The position numbers were made by a program, and so were the translations under genes. 64,000 nt of DNA from Sipunculus nudus (lineage: Eukaryota > Annelida > Sipuncula > Golfingiida > Sipunculidae): assembly GCA_026874595.1 (NCBI GenBank), contig CM049306.1:29505519-29569518 (forward strand). Direction: 5' to 3'. How positions within the stretch are numbered: the first letter of the stretch is position 1; every line of letters starts with the position of its first letter. Below the pieces are notes generated by a model. The model saw only the letters and a program-made list of their open reading frames with translations. It was not told the DNA's origin and did no database searches. This document shows positions 24,420-37,980 of the stretch, one piece after another.

Positions 24420-24780
24420 AAAGTACATACATAGGTGATTTTAGGTATATTTAGACATGTCATTGATAATTCTAGATATATTTAGCGATGTTATTAGTTA
24501 TTTTAGATATATTTAGAAATGTGTAATAGGTAATTCGAGATATATTTAGAGATGTGCCATAGGTAATTCTAGATATATTTAGAGATGTGTCATAGGTAAT
24601 TTTTAGTATATTAAGAGATGTGTTATAGGTAATTTTAGGTATATTTATAGGTGTGTTATAGGTAATTCTAGATATATTTAGAGATTTGTCATTTTAGAGA
24701 TAGGCCATAGGTAATTTTAGATATTTTAGAGATGTGTCTCAAATGGTAACTTTAGATATATTTAGAGATTTATCATCTGG
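24420..24780. repeat. 33-bp minisatellite
   Basis: Units of AGGTAATTCTAGATATATTT then AGAGATGTGTCAT repeat about ten times. TATATTTA-type words fall at 24541, 24574, 24607, 24640 and 24673, exactly 33 bp apart; outer copies are more diverged. Confidence 0.92.
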
Positions 24781-27700
24781 TCATATTAGCTGGATTTTGA
24801 TTTATACATATACCAGTAATATTTTTATTAGAGATATATTTCATCTAGTGCTTTTGCCTTTTCCTGTTCTCAATGTATACATGTAATCATATATAAACAT
24901 AAATCATATGAAGATGTATTACTATTGTAAAGATAAGCCATGTGCTGTTATTAGAAAAACGCAATATATAGATAGGGACATCTGAAGATGGGCTCCAGAT
25001 TTAGTACCGCAGTCTAGAGCTCTTTGACGGTGTGGACATTATCACTAGAGTATCTAGGTCAGTGAGATGTATCATCTGCTGAGATGTATCATGCTGATAT
25101 AATGTTGATATACCATAAAATGATATAATTACTTCCTTAAAAACAAGATGACAGATGGACACCAGGCCCAAAGTCGAATTGAAGCATCCCAGATTAATTA
25201 TATATTTATATAATTCTTGTATAAAGATGTTCCCATTATTTTGTTATGTTCAAATGCTCTTTACATGGTTTAAAACAAAAAAAAAAACCTGAAACTTAGT
25301 CTTTGAAGGTTTAAACTTTACAATGTCATCAAATAAAACTGGCCAGGTTAATACTTAGCAGTCAGACTAGACTGAGTAAAATACTGTTGGTTTCTTTAAA
25401 TAAAAAGGAAAGCATTAAACAGACACTTTCCTTCAGCTTTGAAGTGTAACACTTTAACTACTAAACTACATTCTACCCTTTACTATTCTGTCATTGTTTA
25501 TGGAACCCTGACACACATGTAGATAGTCTAAGGTGTTTTAAATACACAGGTGGTCCAATGTAGGTTCTGCTGTGTGTTGAAAATTACTATGCAAAATGGC
25601 AATCAAAATCCTGTATTGACAGAATTTGTGGTTCTATAAAATTTCTGTGTTAGGAGAAAATTCCTATTCATGTTGGCTGTATTTATTTAATTAGCACAGA
25701 AGCATTAAATGCACACCTGCGCTTCAAAATCCATTCTTGAGCAACAGTGACATGTGTGTCTAACAGGCAGACACTCAATTTTCTGTTGTGTTCATATTGC
25801 TCTGTGATCAATTTGCCATACGATGATCTGTGTGCTTGTTTATTACATAAAAATTATGTTCAGCACTCTCACTTTCATTATGATGGTCAGATCTCCACTA
25901 ATATACTACAGGTGGCATCTGTTTCATAAAGATGATTTATTTCATATTTTACCTGATGTAATGAGACCAGCCTTTCAACCTTTTGACATTTTAAGAGGAA
26001 ATTTCCACAATTGCCTAAATAATTTAATCATATATCTGTACAATGTTTTCATGCCAAGCGTGAATATGACTTTCTTCATTTCTTTATTTTTTTTTAAACC
26101 GCATTTCCATTTAAACCACACCTAGACTGGCAAAATCCAAGTTGAAACTCTACTAGACCCCCGGATAAGCATTTTTGTAGCTAGTTGTCTCAGTAATATT
26201 TCTCTTCAGTCTTTATTAGTGGGTATCAAAAGTTCACGTATCATTTTGGTAAAAACATAGGGATATTTTAGCCAAAATATTCTCATAGTCAGGGTTTTGT
26301 ATTTATTCCGTGAATGATACCTTGGTGCTTTAATATAGTCTGACAACTCAAGAAGAGATGTTATATCATGATGAATGCCACAGTTTAACATATCTTAGGG
26401 TTTCAAGACAGTAAAGTCACTGATTTACTTATCATTTAGTTTGAAGAAAGCATATATTGAGCTCATTCATGCAATTTAAACTTTTATCTGACTAGAAAAC
26501 AATTTTTCTTTCCCTTAATACAGATTGGTGCAAAAATGTTTATGGTTTTCCATACCATATCATTCCTCAAAGTTCCATTAAAATGAAATCTAGACTTTTT
26601 GCCTAACCTTGTCAAGAGACAAACTTATACACAAACACAGGTGAAACCATTACTTCCCTGATGCCAGTTGGTGGAGATAATGAAAGATATACAAAAGAAA
26701 CAGCTTCATAAGCTCATTTATCTTAAATTTCAACATTTCATGTGGCATTCTGCATATAGTTCAAATATTCACAATTATTACTAAAATATAAAATAATTTT
26801 AAAAATAAATTTAAAATTATTCGAGAGAAATTTGAATTCATAGTTCACAAACTTATTCTCAGTCTTGGTATATTTTTGCATTATAGGTTAAATAATATCA
26901 TGCAACGTCATATCTATGAATATCATATATGAACCACAGCCACCACACCCAAACACAGTTACAGATACACGCCCAGCTTTCAGCCAAGAACGATCATGTA
27001 AACTCTGTCCCAGGTCATAAATATCTTGTTTGTAATCTTGCTACTTCCCAGGTTGGTCTCTGTGATGAAGGCACAGGATGCATAAAGTAGACATAAAACG
27101 TTATGTAATTCATAGTGTACTCCAGTCATATTGCGTTTAAGATTTTATAGGCACATGTAATTTTCATATAAAGCATACCTGAGAGCCGTAGTGCAGGGCC
27201 AGTTATGGTTAATTCACTGTGTATACTGCCATGGATGTAACATTCCATATTTTTAATGGAATATTTGACTTTTAAATTGAGCTCATCTGATCAATAGATT
27301 TCCCCAAGCCTTTGTTGTGATAATTGGTCCTACATTTTCATTTTTGATTTCTCATCTTGAGGTGTTAGTAGTTATAAAATAATACTATTTTATTAGCACC
27401 AATATGGAAAAGACATTAAATTTTGTTATAGATCTGGACAGATCTGTCGGTCGGATTATTTCAAATATCTATATATTGATTATTGCCTCTACACTGATAC
27501 TATAATGCATACCTAGATACTGAACAATCTTAAAAACACATTTCAAGTTCAAGAGGTCTGTTAACATTTAATTTTTCAAGAAGTACCATGTGCTGTGGCT
27601 GGAACTGGTATTACATTCACTCACGTCGGATCTCGCTTATAATGACTCAGATTTTTCTTTGCCACATTCTCAAAACTTATTCTTATGAAAAAGCTAAAGA

Positions 27701-29429
27701 AGGGATAGATGGTACCCCAGCAGCCAAATAACTTAGGTTCTGTGACAAAGTTACAGGAGAAAATAAGTGAATTATTTGACAGGTATTACAAAAGATATAC
27801 ATCTAAAATAAAGTCAGGCATGTTAATGGTGCATAAAAATTAAGATAAAACAAATAAATTAAAAAAAAAGTGATTATCAGCTAAAATCTTTATAATCCAT
27901 GATTGATACAATATTGATATTTGCATGGTATGAGAATATTAAAGTAAAATAATGCATGATTTATTAAGATTAAAATATGTATAAACAGCATCAATAAATT
28001 CTGGTAATAACAGAGTTAAGCACCACATGTTCTGGCAGTACTAATTTAATTTTAAGTTGTTCATCCACAGTCACAGAAGCTGGGGTTATGATCATATGTT
28101 GCTGAGTCTTGCTGTTTTATAATTTTGTGTATATGGGACCTGGATTCTGTATGAACTTCCAGTGCAGGTAATCAAACGTTGTCATGAAATATGCAGGGAA
28201 AGCCCAGGTTGTAATCAAACAAGGTTGGTGGCCCTAACCATTTTGTGACTTATCAAGTACTGTATAGAAATCAATACCCACAGCCTGCCTGACAGACAGA
28301 CTTCGTTAAGTACACTACAAGTTGTATCTCTCAGTCTCTGTGCTTGTTTACAGCATTTGGATCATTCCATAATTTTAAAAGTACCTGGAAATCTTTGATA
28401 ATTCATTTTATAATGCATTAGTATTGAAAATAGCGTAATATTATATTATTTATTACTGTCAAGACTTAATAATTAATGTCAATAGAACAGATGCAGAACA
28501 AATATTAGTGCCTTGATAATGCAAATGATGACATACACTTAGACTTGCAGTTTCAAGATAAATATCTGGCTTGTGTGCCATTTCTGGTTCAGCTTGCAGA
28601 TTCAATTGTTTTACACATTCACTTATATACCTGGTACATATGGTTTGTTTGATCACCGACATGCATTTTCTGATTCCGTGTCAGTCATGTTACTGGTCTG
28701 ACCTATTTATATCTTTCTTTCTTCTTCTGATTTTTCTGGCAGCATTGTACCAGTGTTATCAACAGCGACATGAATAAAGTTTTTAAAAGGGCCTTATTCC
28801 CTTATCTGACCTTTATAAACTAAAGGTAATATCTTGGAGCTTTTATAAAAATAGGCCAGAAAACGTTGATATCAACGCACATAGGCTGCTTGTTTTGTTT
28901 ATATCAACATGTTTATAAAATGTGGTGGCCCACCAAAAAAATCAAAAGAAATTCAACAAAGGCATCTGGCAGCAAGTCAGAAAAGCCAGAGCTTTGCAAA
29001 TGGTCTTTAGCAACAAGTGACCCTTCTACCTCCGTTTTGCACCAAGTGACCTTTCTACCTCCGAATATATATGCAACCTACCACCGTAGGTTACATGTTT
29101 TCCCCTTTTGTCAACATTGCTGTGTTTAGAAGCATGTTGTTGATAAACAAATTAATACATCCTTCATGGAGGCTTTATAAGAACTTTTCATAACCAGAAT
29201 TACCCTTAGATTTTTAATATATACACAGAGGAAGCTAGAAATCACATAAATTCTTTTTCAAAAGGTAGGTGAATAGGCCCCTTTAACTGATTTGAGGTGT
29301 TGTATATGTTCTTTATCAGTGCCCTGCAGACAACAGGCAGAGTTTACTATAAACAGTCATGTTGCTGGTTGACTTTGTTATTACCTTCATCAAACACGTT
29401 ATATTTTTTACCTGTGCATGTCTTTCTTT

Positions 29430-29446
29430 GGGGGGGGGGGGGGGGG
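29430..29446. repeat. Poly(G) run of 17
   Basis: An uninterrupted G run in AT-rich DNA. It can form a quadruplex and its exact length is likely to be error-prone in assembly. Confidence 0.95.
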
Positions 29447-29514
29447 AGACTCCATTAACAAAATGGAACAAAACATACCACACCAGTTTGTGTGTGGAGA
29501 AGAGAGAAAAGACC

Positions 29515-29610
29515 CATAGATGATCCCTTAAAATTTTGATGTAGATTGAGCTCCAGTAGAATTGTTAGTCTTGGCGGAGGCATGCACTCTACTGGGTGCT
29601 ATTCATTCTG
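29515..29610 (+). mobile_element. 3' end fragment of a GGCGGAGG-type repeat
   Basis: GTCTTGGCGGAGGCATGCAC then TCTACTGGGTGC matches the terminus seen at 19855-19885. The body upstream is only faintly similar. Confidence 0.5.
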
Positions 29611-31515
29611 TAACATTCATTAGACAGTCATTACTGCATTCCCTTTGTTCACTGAGTAAAAATAATATATGTATGTTTATAGGAGACTTTCAGTTTTAAA
29701 AGACTTGAAGGTTACTTTATATACTTGGAACATGGTAGGGTAAACCCATTCTCAAAGTTGAAAAAATATATAATTGCAAATAAAGAGACTAATGCTTCTG
29801 CATATGACCTTTTTAAGTTTATTATTGCACTGTTTTTCTTGTGATATGGGGTTTATGGAAGAGAGCGAGTTGTTAGCACTGAGCACTTTTCTGTGGCACC
29901 AAAGTTAGTGAACTATACAACAAACCATTGAAACTTCTGCAGTAGTACAAAATGATGTCTATTCTTCCATTCATAATGCATTCCAATGCAATTTTTGCAA
30001 TTACAGGCCTTGATGAGGCAGAAGAAATTTTTTTAATGTAGAACAGCTTGGCAGCTGTAAAACAGCACGTTATTACAGACCGGTGCAGTACAACGCTGGC
30101 TGCTGCGTGGCTTGTTAGCAGCCAGGTATTCCACACAGATAATGCTGTGGGTCACATGACTCAACCAGCCAATACTGGGCTTGTTTTGATGCTGTCCCAG
30201 TTTCTGGGTGATGTCATTGTTAGGAAAATGGCAGACTTGTTTTGGTAGCACAGCTGTACCTTATAGCGCTGGCATCGTCCAGGGAAGTGACCAAAACCAG
30301 GTATATCTGCACACAGATCCGGGGTCCGGCTTCTGTCACACCAAACTGACCTGATAACAACTGGATAGAGACTCAGCAGCGTGTGTTAGGATGATACTAG
30401 TTGTTTGGACACTCCCATCTGAGTAGGGAGCTAGAAATCATTGTAGGCAGGGGTGGACTCGCTCAAGCATTCTCACACCAGTGTGTGTGTGTGTACCAGT
30501 GACAAAGGATCGCAACAGGGATCTGCCAACCGGGACACAAAGTAAGTAGATGCACTAGACATATGTGAGGGCTGCCTGGGCATGTCTCTTGGTTTGGTAC
30601 AACCACTGGTTGGGTGACGTTTGTTTGACGGTGACATGCTCTGTCCTCTTCACTTCCTGTACTCACTTGCTGCTTGCGTTGTATTCTTTGTGTGGGGACA
30701 TGCCTGTCACAGGCAGCAGGACAAACTTGAACTGGTGCTTTACCAGTCTGTTCTCAGGCTTTCAGATATAGTTAACATTCCAGCTCTTCTTAACATCCAC
30801 CTGGTCACATGACCACTGGGAGAAGGCGGTCCTTGACAGGATTATTGAGTGACTGGTCACCTTGGTGGAATATGCAGGACCCAGATTTTACTTCCACAAT
30901 AACCATGTAACATTAACAAGTGGATAAATCATGGATTGTCTTTCTTTTCTTTGAGTCTTATTCCTGGTCTTCAATTTTCCTTGACTCTGTTATCTTCAGA
31001 ATGTTTGAATTGCACACTTAATCTGCATCACCCCTTCCACTGCTATCTGTAGAAAAATAGGGATATAAAGAATTATATAAACAGAAATTTATATAACAAA
31101 AATGAGCTAATCTAAGCTCAGAATATTGCTATATAGTGGGTGGAGTACTTTATTACCAAACCTGTTACTGACAGAAAATGTAATCCTTGGAGAGCATGAG
31201 TATAATCCAATATTCTTCTCTGTATAATTATAATTCAATTAACAGTTTGTCATCTCGGTCCTGTGTACATTTCATACATATTTCCATGAGCCATTACCAT
31301 AATTATCCTTGCTTTAGGTAGTAAATATTCCTATCATATGCCACTTTTGTGGAAATTACTGAAATACTGAGGAAAAGGACATTGTATACTATATTCAGCT
31401 TTATAAGTCAATCTGTATTGTCTTGCATATACATAGTGTTTGAAAGCAACATACAGTCAGTTAAATTTTATAAAACTGTATATTTGATACAAATTAAAAA
31501 TAGTCAGGAATTATA

Positions 31516-31693
31516 CAGTTAAAACATGAAAATATGACTACCAACATAACCTGGATAAAGCGGTCACATTTTCAAGATGGTTGTCTAAGAGAGGTCAGAT
31601 ATAAAAAACAAAAATGAATTTGGACCGTGAAAAAGTGGTCGTTATTTTGAGGTGGTTGTTAAACCAAGCTGGTAGTTAGGAGAGGTTTTACTG
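31516..31693. mobile_element. 178-bp TA-flanked inverted-repeat element (MITE), copy 2
   Basis: Begins CAGTTAAAAC and ends GAGAGGTTTTACTG, with TA directly outside both ends (31514-31515 and 31694-31695). The core has GCGGTCACATTTT and GACCGTGAAAAAGTGGTCG, so its body differs from copies 1 and 3 while length and ends agree. Confidence 0.75.
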
Positions 31694-31699
31694 TATTTA

Positions 31700-33720
31700 T
31701 TATAATGCAGTAACAGCACACAATTTGCAGTATCTGCCATTGTTTTTTTTAACAGAAAGCATACAGAGGAGTCAAACCAGGATATGTACTGATACTCCAC
31801 TGGTCAGTTTACAACATAACACCAAAGGTTAAGCCAGGTCACTGTATGTTGATTGATGACTTGGCTCACTTTACATTTGGTTATTTAAACCTATTATCAA
31901 ATCAATCCGTATTACAAGTTTTCATATTGTAGAGGTTTTTACTTCCATTTACAGCAATTATTTACTTTAGTTCTGTAATAATAGTAATGTAGTTATGGCT
32001 TTTTTTGTCAGTACCCGTAGGTCATAAGCAAAACACACTAATAACAAAATACAGAAGATTTTAGAGTTTAATATACCATATCTTACACTGTGTTTGTAGG
32101 TAAATAGTGACACCTTTCAGAAAGACTTGCCTATATATTTGTGAATATACTAGTGCACCTTACTGTCCTATGCTTGTGTTGATTTTAATGTGAAAATGAT
32201 CCAGTTGAGAAAATTTCTTAAAATATGATTTCTTCATTTGAATTAAAGCATTTGATTGGTTAATGAGCAACAAACAGCTTATGGCAGACCGTATATTAAG
32301 GAAAAGTCTGCCACTGTGTATTAAGCAGCTGCTTATATTTGCTCTTTTAAAATCCCAGTTGAAGATTTGAAGTTATCTTTAGTCTTAATAATTGATTTGA
32401 TTCTATGTCTTTTATCCTGAAGTTTGAAATTCTAATTTTTCTTTCTTTTTTACATTTCCCTATATCAGGGGTTCATTTTTCTGTGAACTGTGGAAAATGG
32501 AATTTGAACCTAATACTATTCATGCCAACTTTATCATAAAGCACTACATATCAGGGTGATCTTTAAACTAAAACTGTTATTATTTTTATCAATTATAATT
32601 TAATTCAACCATATCAACAATTGAATTAAAATTTGTAGAACACTATTTAGTCATGGAAATAGACAAAAGTAGCCTCTGCCCATTTTATCCCTATTTCCTT
32701 ACATCCCCTTTTTCTATCACTGGTGGATATCACCCCAAATATGCATAAGTATCAGATTTAAAATTTTAAAAATTTGACACAACTAGATGTATCTGATGAA
32801 AATTTATTGAATTTCCTTGGTGACCAGTGCTTACCGGTATGTTTTAGGAATGGCAGGTTTGAGAGGCATGTGGCTGTAGATGAAACTTTTGGCCCCTGCA
32901 GCTTGTTAAATATTACTACTACTACAGATGAAGGAATATCACATTATCAGCTAAAGCAGCTGAATTCAGGCAGGATTAACCCATGGTTTTAACCAGCCGA
33001 CTCATGAAACACATGCAATATGAAATGTTACACCCAAGACAGGCTGCAGTTTTCATTGCTGGAAGGAGGAACAGCTGATGGTGGCACAATGAATATTTCA
33101 CAAACCTAAGTAGTTGCTATCATGCCAAAAAAAATCAGGCAAGAATTATTTATGTATACACATCATGTATGTTTGAATGTTTTTGCAGAGTAAAATGCAA
33201 GATGGAAATAGATGAAATAGACTGATACTGTTGTATTTGATGCTGTTGCATTGGCATAAGCCATGCGTGTGTCAATATTGCTAGGTTTCTTTTATCTAGA
33301 AACATTCTTTTTTGAAGTTGCCATCCTGAAACAAGTCGAAGCTCGCCTGCATTTTACAGGAGATATTGATCAAGAAATATTCAGTTACGCACGACATGTC
33401 CTGTATTAAGGTCATATGGTATTCTAATCAGTGTTTTAAATGTAAGGTAAAATCACTACACTGGGTACAATACAGGATTCATCATCTATCTGGTGGAATG
33501 CATCCATTCAGAGATGCTGACAGCAGTGTCAAAGAGACTGAGAACAAGCTGGGAGGGAATGACACCTAGTTTAAGAATTACAAAAAAATCACAACTGCAG
33601 CTTATCATGATCTGCCCTTGTGGGATCATATTGAACTTCTTAAATACAAACAATTAAACGAACCAACCTAGCTGTGACACAGAAAATCAGTAAAGCCTAG
33701 GAGAGGATACTGCAGGCAAA
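31700..33720. other. Non-coding sequence
   Basis: No gene or array recognised; AT-rich. The frame at 32774-32992 begins in AT-rich sequence and has no recognised domain. Confidence 0.4.
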
Positions 33721-33722
33721 AA

Positions 33723-33990
33723 TTGTAATATAATTATCCTCAACGATGAATGTGAGGTTGAACAGAGGTTTTTGTTTAATCAATGTCTGTTTGTATCTCC
33801 ATCTGTTTATGAAATATCTCAAACAAATATTCTGTTTGTGATTTTCATAAAATTTCATGGAGAGGTTCTGCTGGTGTGGTGAACTCATTGGTCTGATGTG
33901 GAATTTTATCCAGATTCAGATGCTGATGGATTATAATTGTGTGTCTGCTTCACTATATTCAGGATTTCTTGGAAATTTTCGGAGATTGTG
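33723..33990 (+). mobile_element. Diverged GGCGGAGG-type repeat, 5' part
   Basis: Contains, in order, GTTTGTATCTCC, ATTTTCATAAAATTTCATGG and GATGTGGAATTTTATCCAGA followed by TTCAGATG. This is the order of the interspersed repeat family (GTTTG run, TTTCATGAAATTT, TTTTGG-GTGGATCCAGAT). It is more diverged than the copies at 12, 17 and 39 kb. Confidence 0.4.
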
Positions 33991-34084
33991 AGGTAAAGGC
34001 TCAAGATAATTAAAAATTACAGTGGAGTCCATTTGTTATTTATTTTTCAAATTATAAACCTTTTTGTCATTAACTGAGGTATGG

Positions 34085-34580
34085 GTTCTCAAATTCCAAC
34101 TGCTGCCTAATACCAGTACTTGTTGTCTAGTTCCAACTGCAGCTTGTTAATCACTGACTAATTCCAGTTGCAGCATACTGAATGTTTACAAGTTCCAAGT
34201 AGAGCCTACTAGACTACTACATGTAGTCTTAGGCAACTGGAACCTGTCAGCCCCTGTATAGTTCCAATTGCAATGTACTAATTGTTTCATGAATCCAGCT
34301 GCAGCCTACTGATATTTGTCTAGTTTCAACTGCAACCTACTAATGCTTGTCTAGTTCCAGCTACAGCCATCTAATAGCTATATGACGCCATCTGCAGCCT
34401 ACACATAGTTGTCGCATTCCAACTGAAGCCTCCTGATCGCTATATAGTTCCAACTTAAGCCTACTGATTGTAGTATATTTCCAACTGCAGTTTATCAATC
34501 TCCACTTTCAACTACAGCCTACACTTTCCAATCTGGCTTCTGATGCAGCCTACTCATTGTCTGCACGTAAATCTATGTCA
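34085..34580. repeat. Diverged ~31-bp array (GTTCCAACTGCAGCCTACTG)
   Basis: GTTCCAACTGCAGCCTACTG-like units repeat at intervals of 30-33 bp for about fifteen copies with heavy drift. One unit near 34200-34245 includes an inverted copy (AGGCAACTGGAACC), so the array has had at least one local inversion. Confidence 0.8.
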
Positions 34581-34584
34581 ATTT

Positions 34585-36970
34585 TGGTCTGAACCTCTTG
34601 TGAAAAAAAAATAAGCATCCATTTAGTATGTCCAACATTTCATCAAGAGTCAGTTGATAATACATACGGAAATAACAAATCAGAAATTTATCCACTTACC
34701 AGGCAAAAAGACATTTTATTATTTTTACACAGAATTCTATAAAGTTACATGTGATAGGCTAGGTTTTGTAATGTGATTGACAGGTAGGTCTATGCCTGTT
34801 ATAATTATCTGTGACCACCTGATTTCCAACTAAAATGTTCACCAGAATTAAATGAATGCACCGCTTGACCATTTACAATTTTTCCGCTATACAGGATTCA
34901 TTAAGTTCCTGGAACAAAATGAGTTCACTCAAGTCTCCTGGAAAAGAAAACGAAACAAAGCTATGTTTTGTTATCTAACCTGGATGGTGACAATTTGCCA
35001 TCTGTGTCTTCCCTGTATAACAGTGGGGTTTGATTCAAAGTTACAGCTCCTCAACACAAACAAAATTAATGGCACAAAATATGACGCACAACCACTTCGG
35101 TGAACATGAAATTAAATTTGAGCATTCGTTTGTGTGATAGCAGTAGCAGGTGTGATTGTGTGTGTGATGGTCCCTGGTTACAGCAGCCTTTTGCAGTAGT
35201 AAACTTCTTATCTGAGAGGCAGATCTAATTAAGATCCTGTTTCTTGCTTTTAAATGCTCCCTCATTAAGTTATAGAGCTGCCTTTATTAGAAATCTTCAG
35301 AAAGCCCAGGCATTTGGCTTAATGAACCTTAGCGATTTATATCCAGGTGCATGCACCAGACATCAAGACTAAATTATGCTCTCATCAAAACCCAAAATAT
35401 CTTATTCATTGAGACATTTTCCTATAATTAAAAGTCCCTAACTTTGAAATGAATTTGTTATTACTGCTATATGCAGGCATGGTGTTTCAGTCATACCAGT
35501 AGGTACATGTGTATTAGCAGCCATCCCTTTAAAGTGTCAGACTGTATATATGGAATTGTGAAATTATGATAAGCATTTGTCATTTAATGAGATTAATTAA
35601 AACTGAGGAATAACTAAGTATGATTCATGATAAAAAAAATAACAATTTTACTCATGCAGCAACCCCATATCTGTCTAATGTTTATTTTCTTGTTATCCAG
35701 ATTTTCATTAGAAAACATCTTGGAAGAAAATGAAATCTTTCATTGAAATGTTACTTGTTGAACTCCTGCAACTCTTTCAAATTTAGAAAACTCACATTGA
35801 GTGGAAAATCATTCCATAAACAAGTGCTGAAGTGTTAAAATGTATATTCTTATTTTAAGTTTTCTCTATTTTGTCAAATCCACAAATAGACGAAGATCAT
35901 TCATGAATCTTCAATTTAGAATCAGAGTTTAGAGTTCATAATTATAATCTTTTAAGAAATATCAGATGCTTTTACATTTACTTAATTAATCTTGTATCTT
36001 GGACCATAGGTGACTGAAAGAGATCCCCTAGTATGCATAATAGACCCAAAGTTTCATATGATATATACCAAACATGCTCCTGTTATTTTAAATTCAAGGT
36101 TGACAATTTTTGCTTGTGTCATATGTATATTTTTGATTTTCAGAAAAAAATTATTTTATTTATAACTCTGATGGTAATGGCCTGTGTTTCTTGAATTCTG
36201 TTCCAAGATTGTGCATCTAATTTGCATATTTTAGTTCCACCATTTAATTTGTTATGGATCAATACACCTGCTGTAAGGTTATCATAAGTACAACCAATTA
36301 AATGATGCATCTCAAACTATGTACAGCATAGAAACTAGTCCGTAACCATGTAAATTGTGCAGGGGCCAGTCCATGTTCATGTTCAGTGTACCACAGCAGA
36401 GTGAACACTGCCAAATCCCATCGGACACAATCAGCTCCTGGCACATGTGGTAACTAGGCACCTGGGGCCTAGTTAGAACACATTCATGCAGCAAACATGT
36501 CAACCATGGGTCAATGGGGGGAGGAGGGGGGGCAGAAGGGGTAGGTCACTTTTCCCTTGCAAGGTTTATCTTTATTCAAGTGTTTTTCATACCAAACTTC
36601 ACATGTATAAAAAAAACATGAACTACACGTGGAAACATTGGGTGTCAAAAGTAAGAAAACTACAAGGACAGACAAACCAGTTTCACAGGTTAATTGACAT
36701 CTTGGTATCAGCAGGGTTTTTCTGTTTCTGGAACTCCCAGACTGTCCAGGAGTTTTAATATTTGAGAACATCCGGTTATATCCTGAATACCTCCAGTCTC
36801 TGAAACTCCTTGAATGTCATCCTGTGGATGGCAACATTGTTCAAACATTCCTTTAGTTTTTCTATTGTCAGCATTTACTGCAACTATCACTACTGTCACT
36901 AATACTTTGAATCACTGCTATCACAACTACTAACTATAACTGTTGTAATAGTAAACCATACCTTGTATTT
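34585..36970. other. Non-coding sequence
   Basis: No gene recognised. A G-rich stretch at 36511-36540 opens small frames on both strands. Confidence 0.4.
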
Positions 36971-36975
36971 ATTAG

Positions 36976-37745
36976 GGCCCCGCTTGACAAGCGGTGCCCT
37001 ATAGTGATCACCGTATCAGTCCGTCCTTAAGTCCTTCCTTCAGTGACACTTTCTTTCGCGTGCGATAACTCAATAACAAGATACTGCAGCTTTCCCAAAT
37101 TCACAGGGATGGTTGCTACCTATTAGGGCTCCAAACCTATTGAATTACAGACATGTTGGAATTCCAGTATGGCCGCCACAGCCAAATCGCTGATTTTCTT
37201 TCGCGCCCGATAACTCAACAACAACCTACTGCAGCTTTCCCAAATTCACAGGGATGATTGATACCTATGAGGGCTCCAGACCTATTGAATAACAGACCTG
37301 TCTGAATTTCAGTATGGCCCACACAGCCCCATCGCTGATTTTCTTTTGCGCGCGATAACTCAACAACAATTTACTGCAGCTTTCCCAAATTCACAGGGAT
37401 CATTGGTTCCTATGAGGGCTCCAGACCTATCAAATAACAGAACTGTCGGAATTCCAATATGGCCGCCACAGCCCGATCGCTGATTTTCTTTTGCGCGCCA
37501 TAACTCAACAACAACATACTTCAGCTTTCCAAAATTTACAGAGATGGTTGGTACATATGAGGGCTCCAGACCTATTGAATTACAGACCTGTTGGAATTCC
37601 AAAATAGCCACCACAGCCCGATCGCTGATTTTCTTTTGCACTGAATAACTCAACAACAACCTACTGCAGCTTTCCCAATTTCACAGGGATCATTGGTTCC
37701 TATGAGGGCTGCAGACCTATTGAATTACAGACTTGCTCAAAATTA
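36976..37745. repeat. 145-bp tandem array preceded by a GGGCCCCGC hairpin
   Basis: Five units containing CGATAACTCAACAACAACCT, then CTGCAGCTTTCCCAAATTCA, then GAGGGCTCCAGACC, recur at 145-146 bp (the TAACTCA word at 37065, 37211, 37356, 37501, 37646). The left edge carries a hairpin, GGGCCCCGCTTGACAAGCGG then TGCCC. Tandem cores next to a hairpin are reminiscent of bivalve pearl-type and Helitron-like non-autonomous elements. A frame of 99 codons on the minus strand is a repeat by-product. Confidence 0.88.
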
Positions 37746-37939
37746 ATTATGACTAACAGACTACATTCAGTGATTTTCTATTGCACACATTATTTCAGAC
37801 ATATCTTCTTTAATATCATTTGATCTAGAAGGATTTTTTCCCTCATGCATATGGATAAAAATTTCCATTTGTCATATTTTTCAAATTTAACTCACAAATT
37901 GTTCACCCATATTCAAACTAGTTCAGCACTAGCAGAAAC

Positions 37940-37980
37940 ACAGGGCCCTCTGAGGACCATTGTCTGACCACATCTAGTTT
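37940..37980. mobile_element. Possible right end of the 145-bp-array element
   Basis: CACAGGGCCCTCTGAGGACC is followed shortly by CATCTAGTT. GGGCCC echoes the left-edge hairpin and CTAG-T fits a Helitron-like 3' end, but no repeat of the insertion is available to prove the boundary. Confidence 0.25.

Larger units (their letters stand above)
24790..31510. other. Non-coding sequence with scattered small features
   Basis: No gene recognised. It contains a 17-base G run (29430-29446) and a repeat terminus (29515-29610), listed separately. Several GC-raised stretches at 30030-30860 carry open frames on both strands without family features. Confidence 0.4.

Noticed and set aside
36486-36771. Overlapping frames on both strands
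   Set aside because: Caused by a G-rich stretch; no family features on either strand.
37360-37659. 99-codon minus-strand frame as a conserved repeat protein
   Set aside because: Covers two 145-bp units; the frame is lost in the other units.
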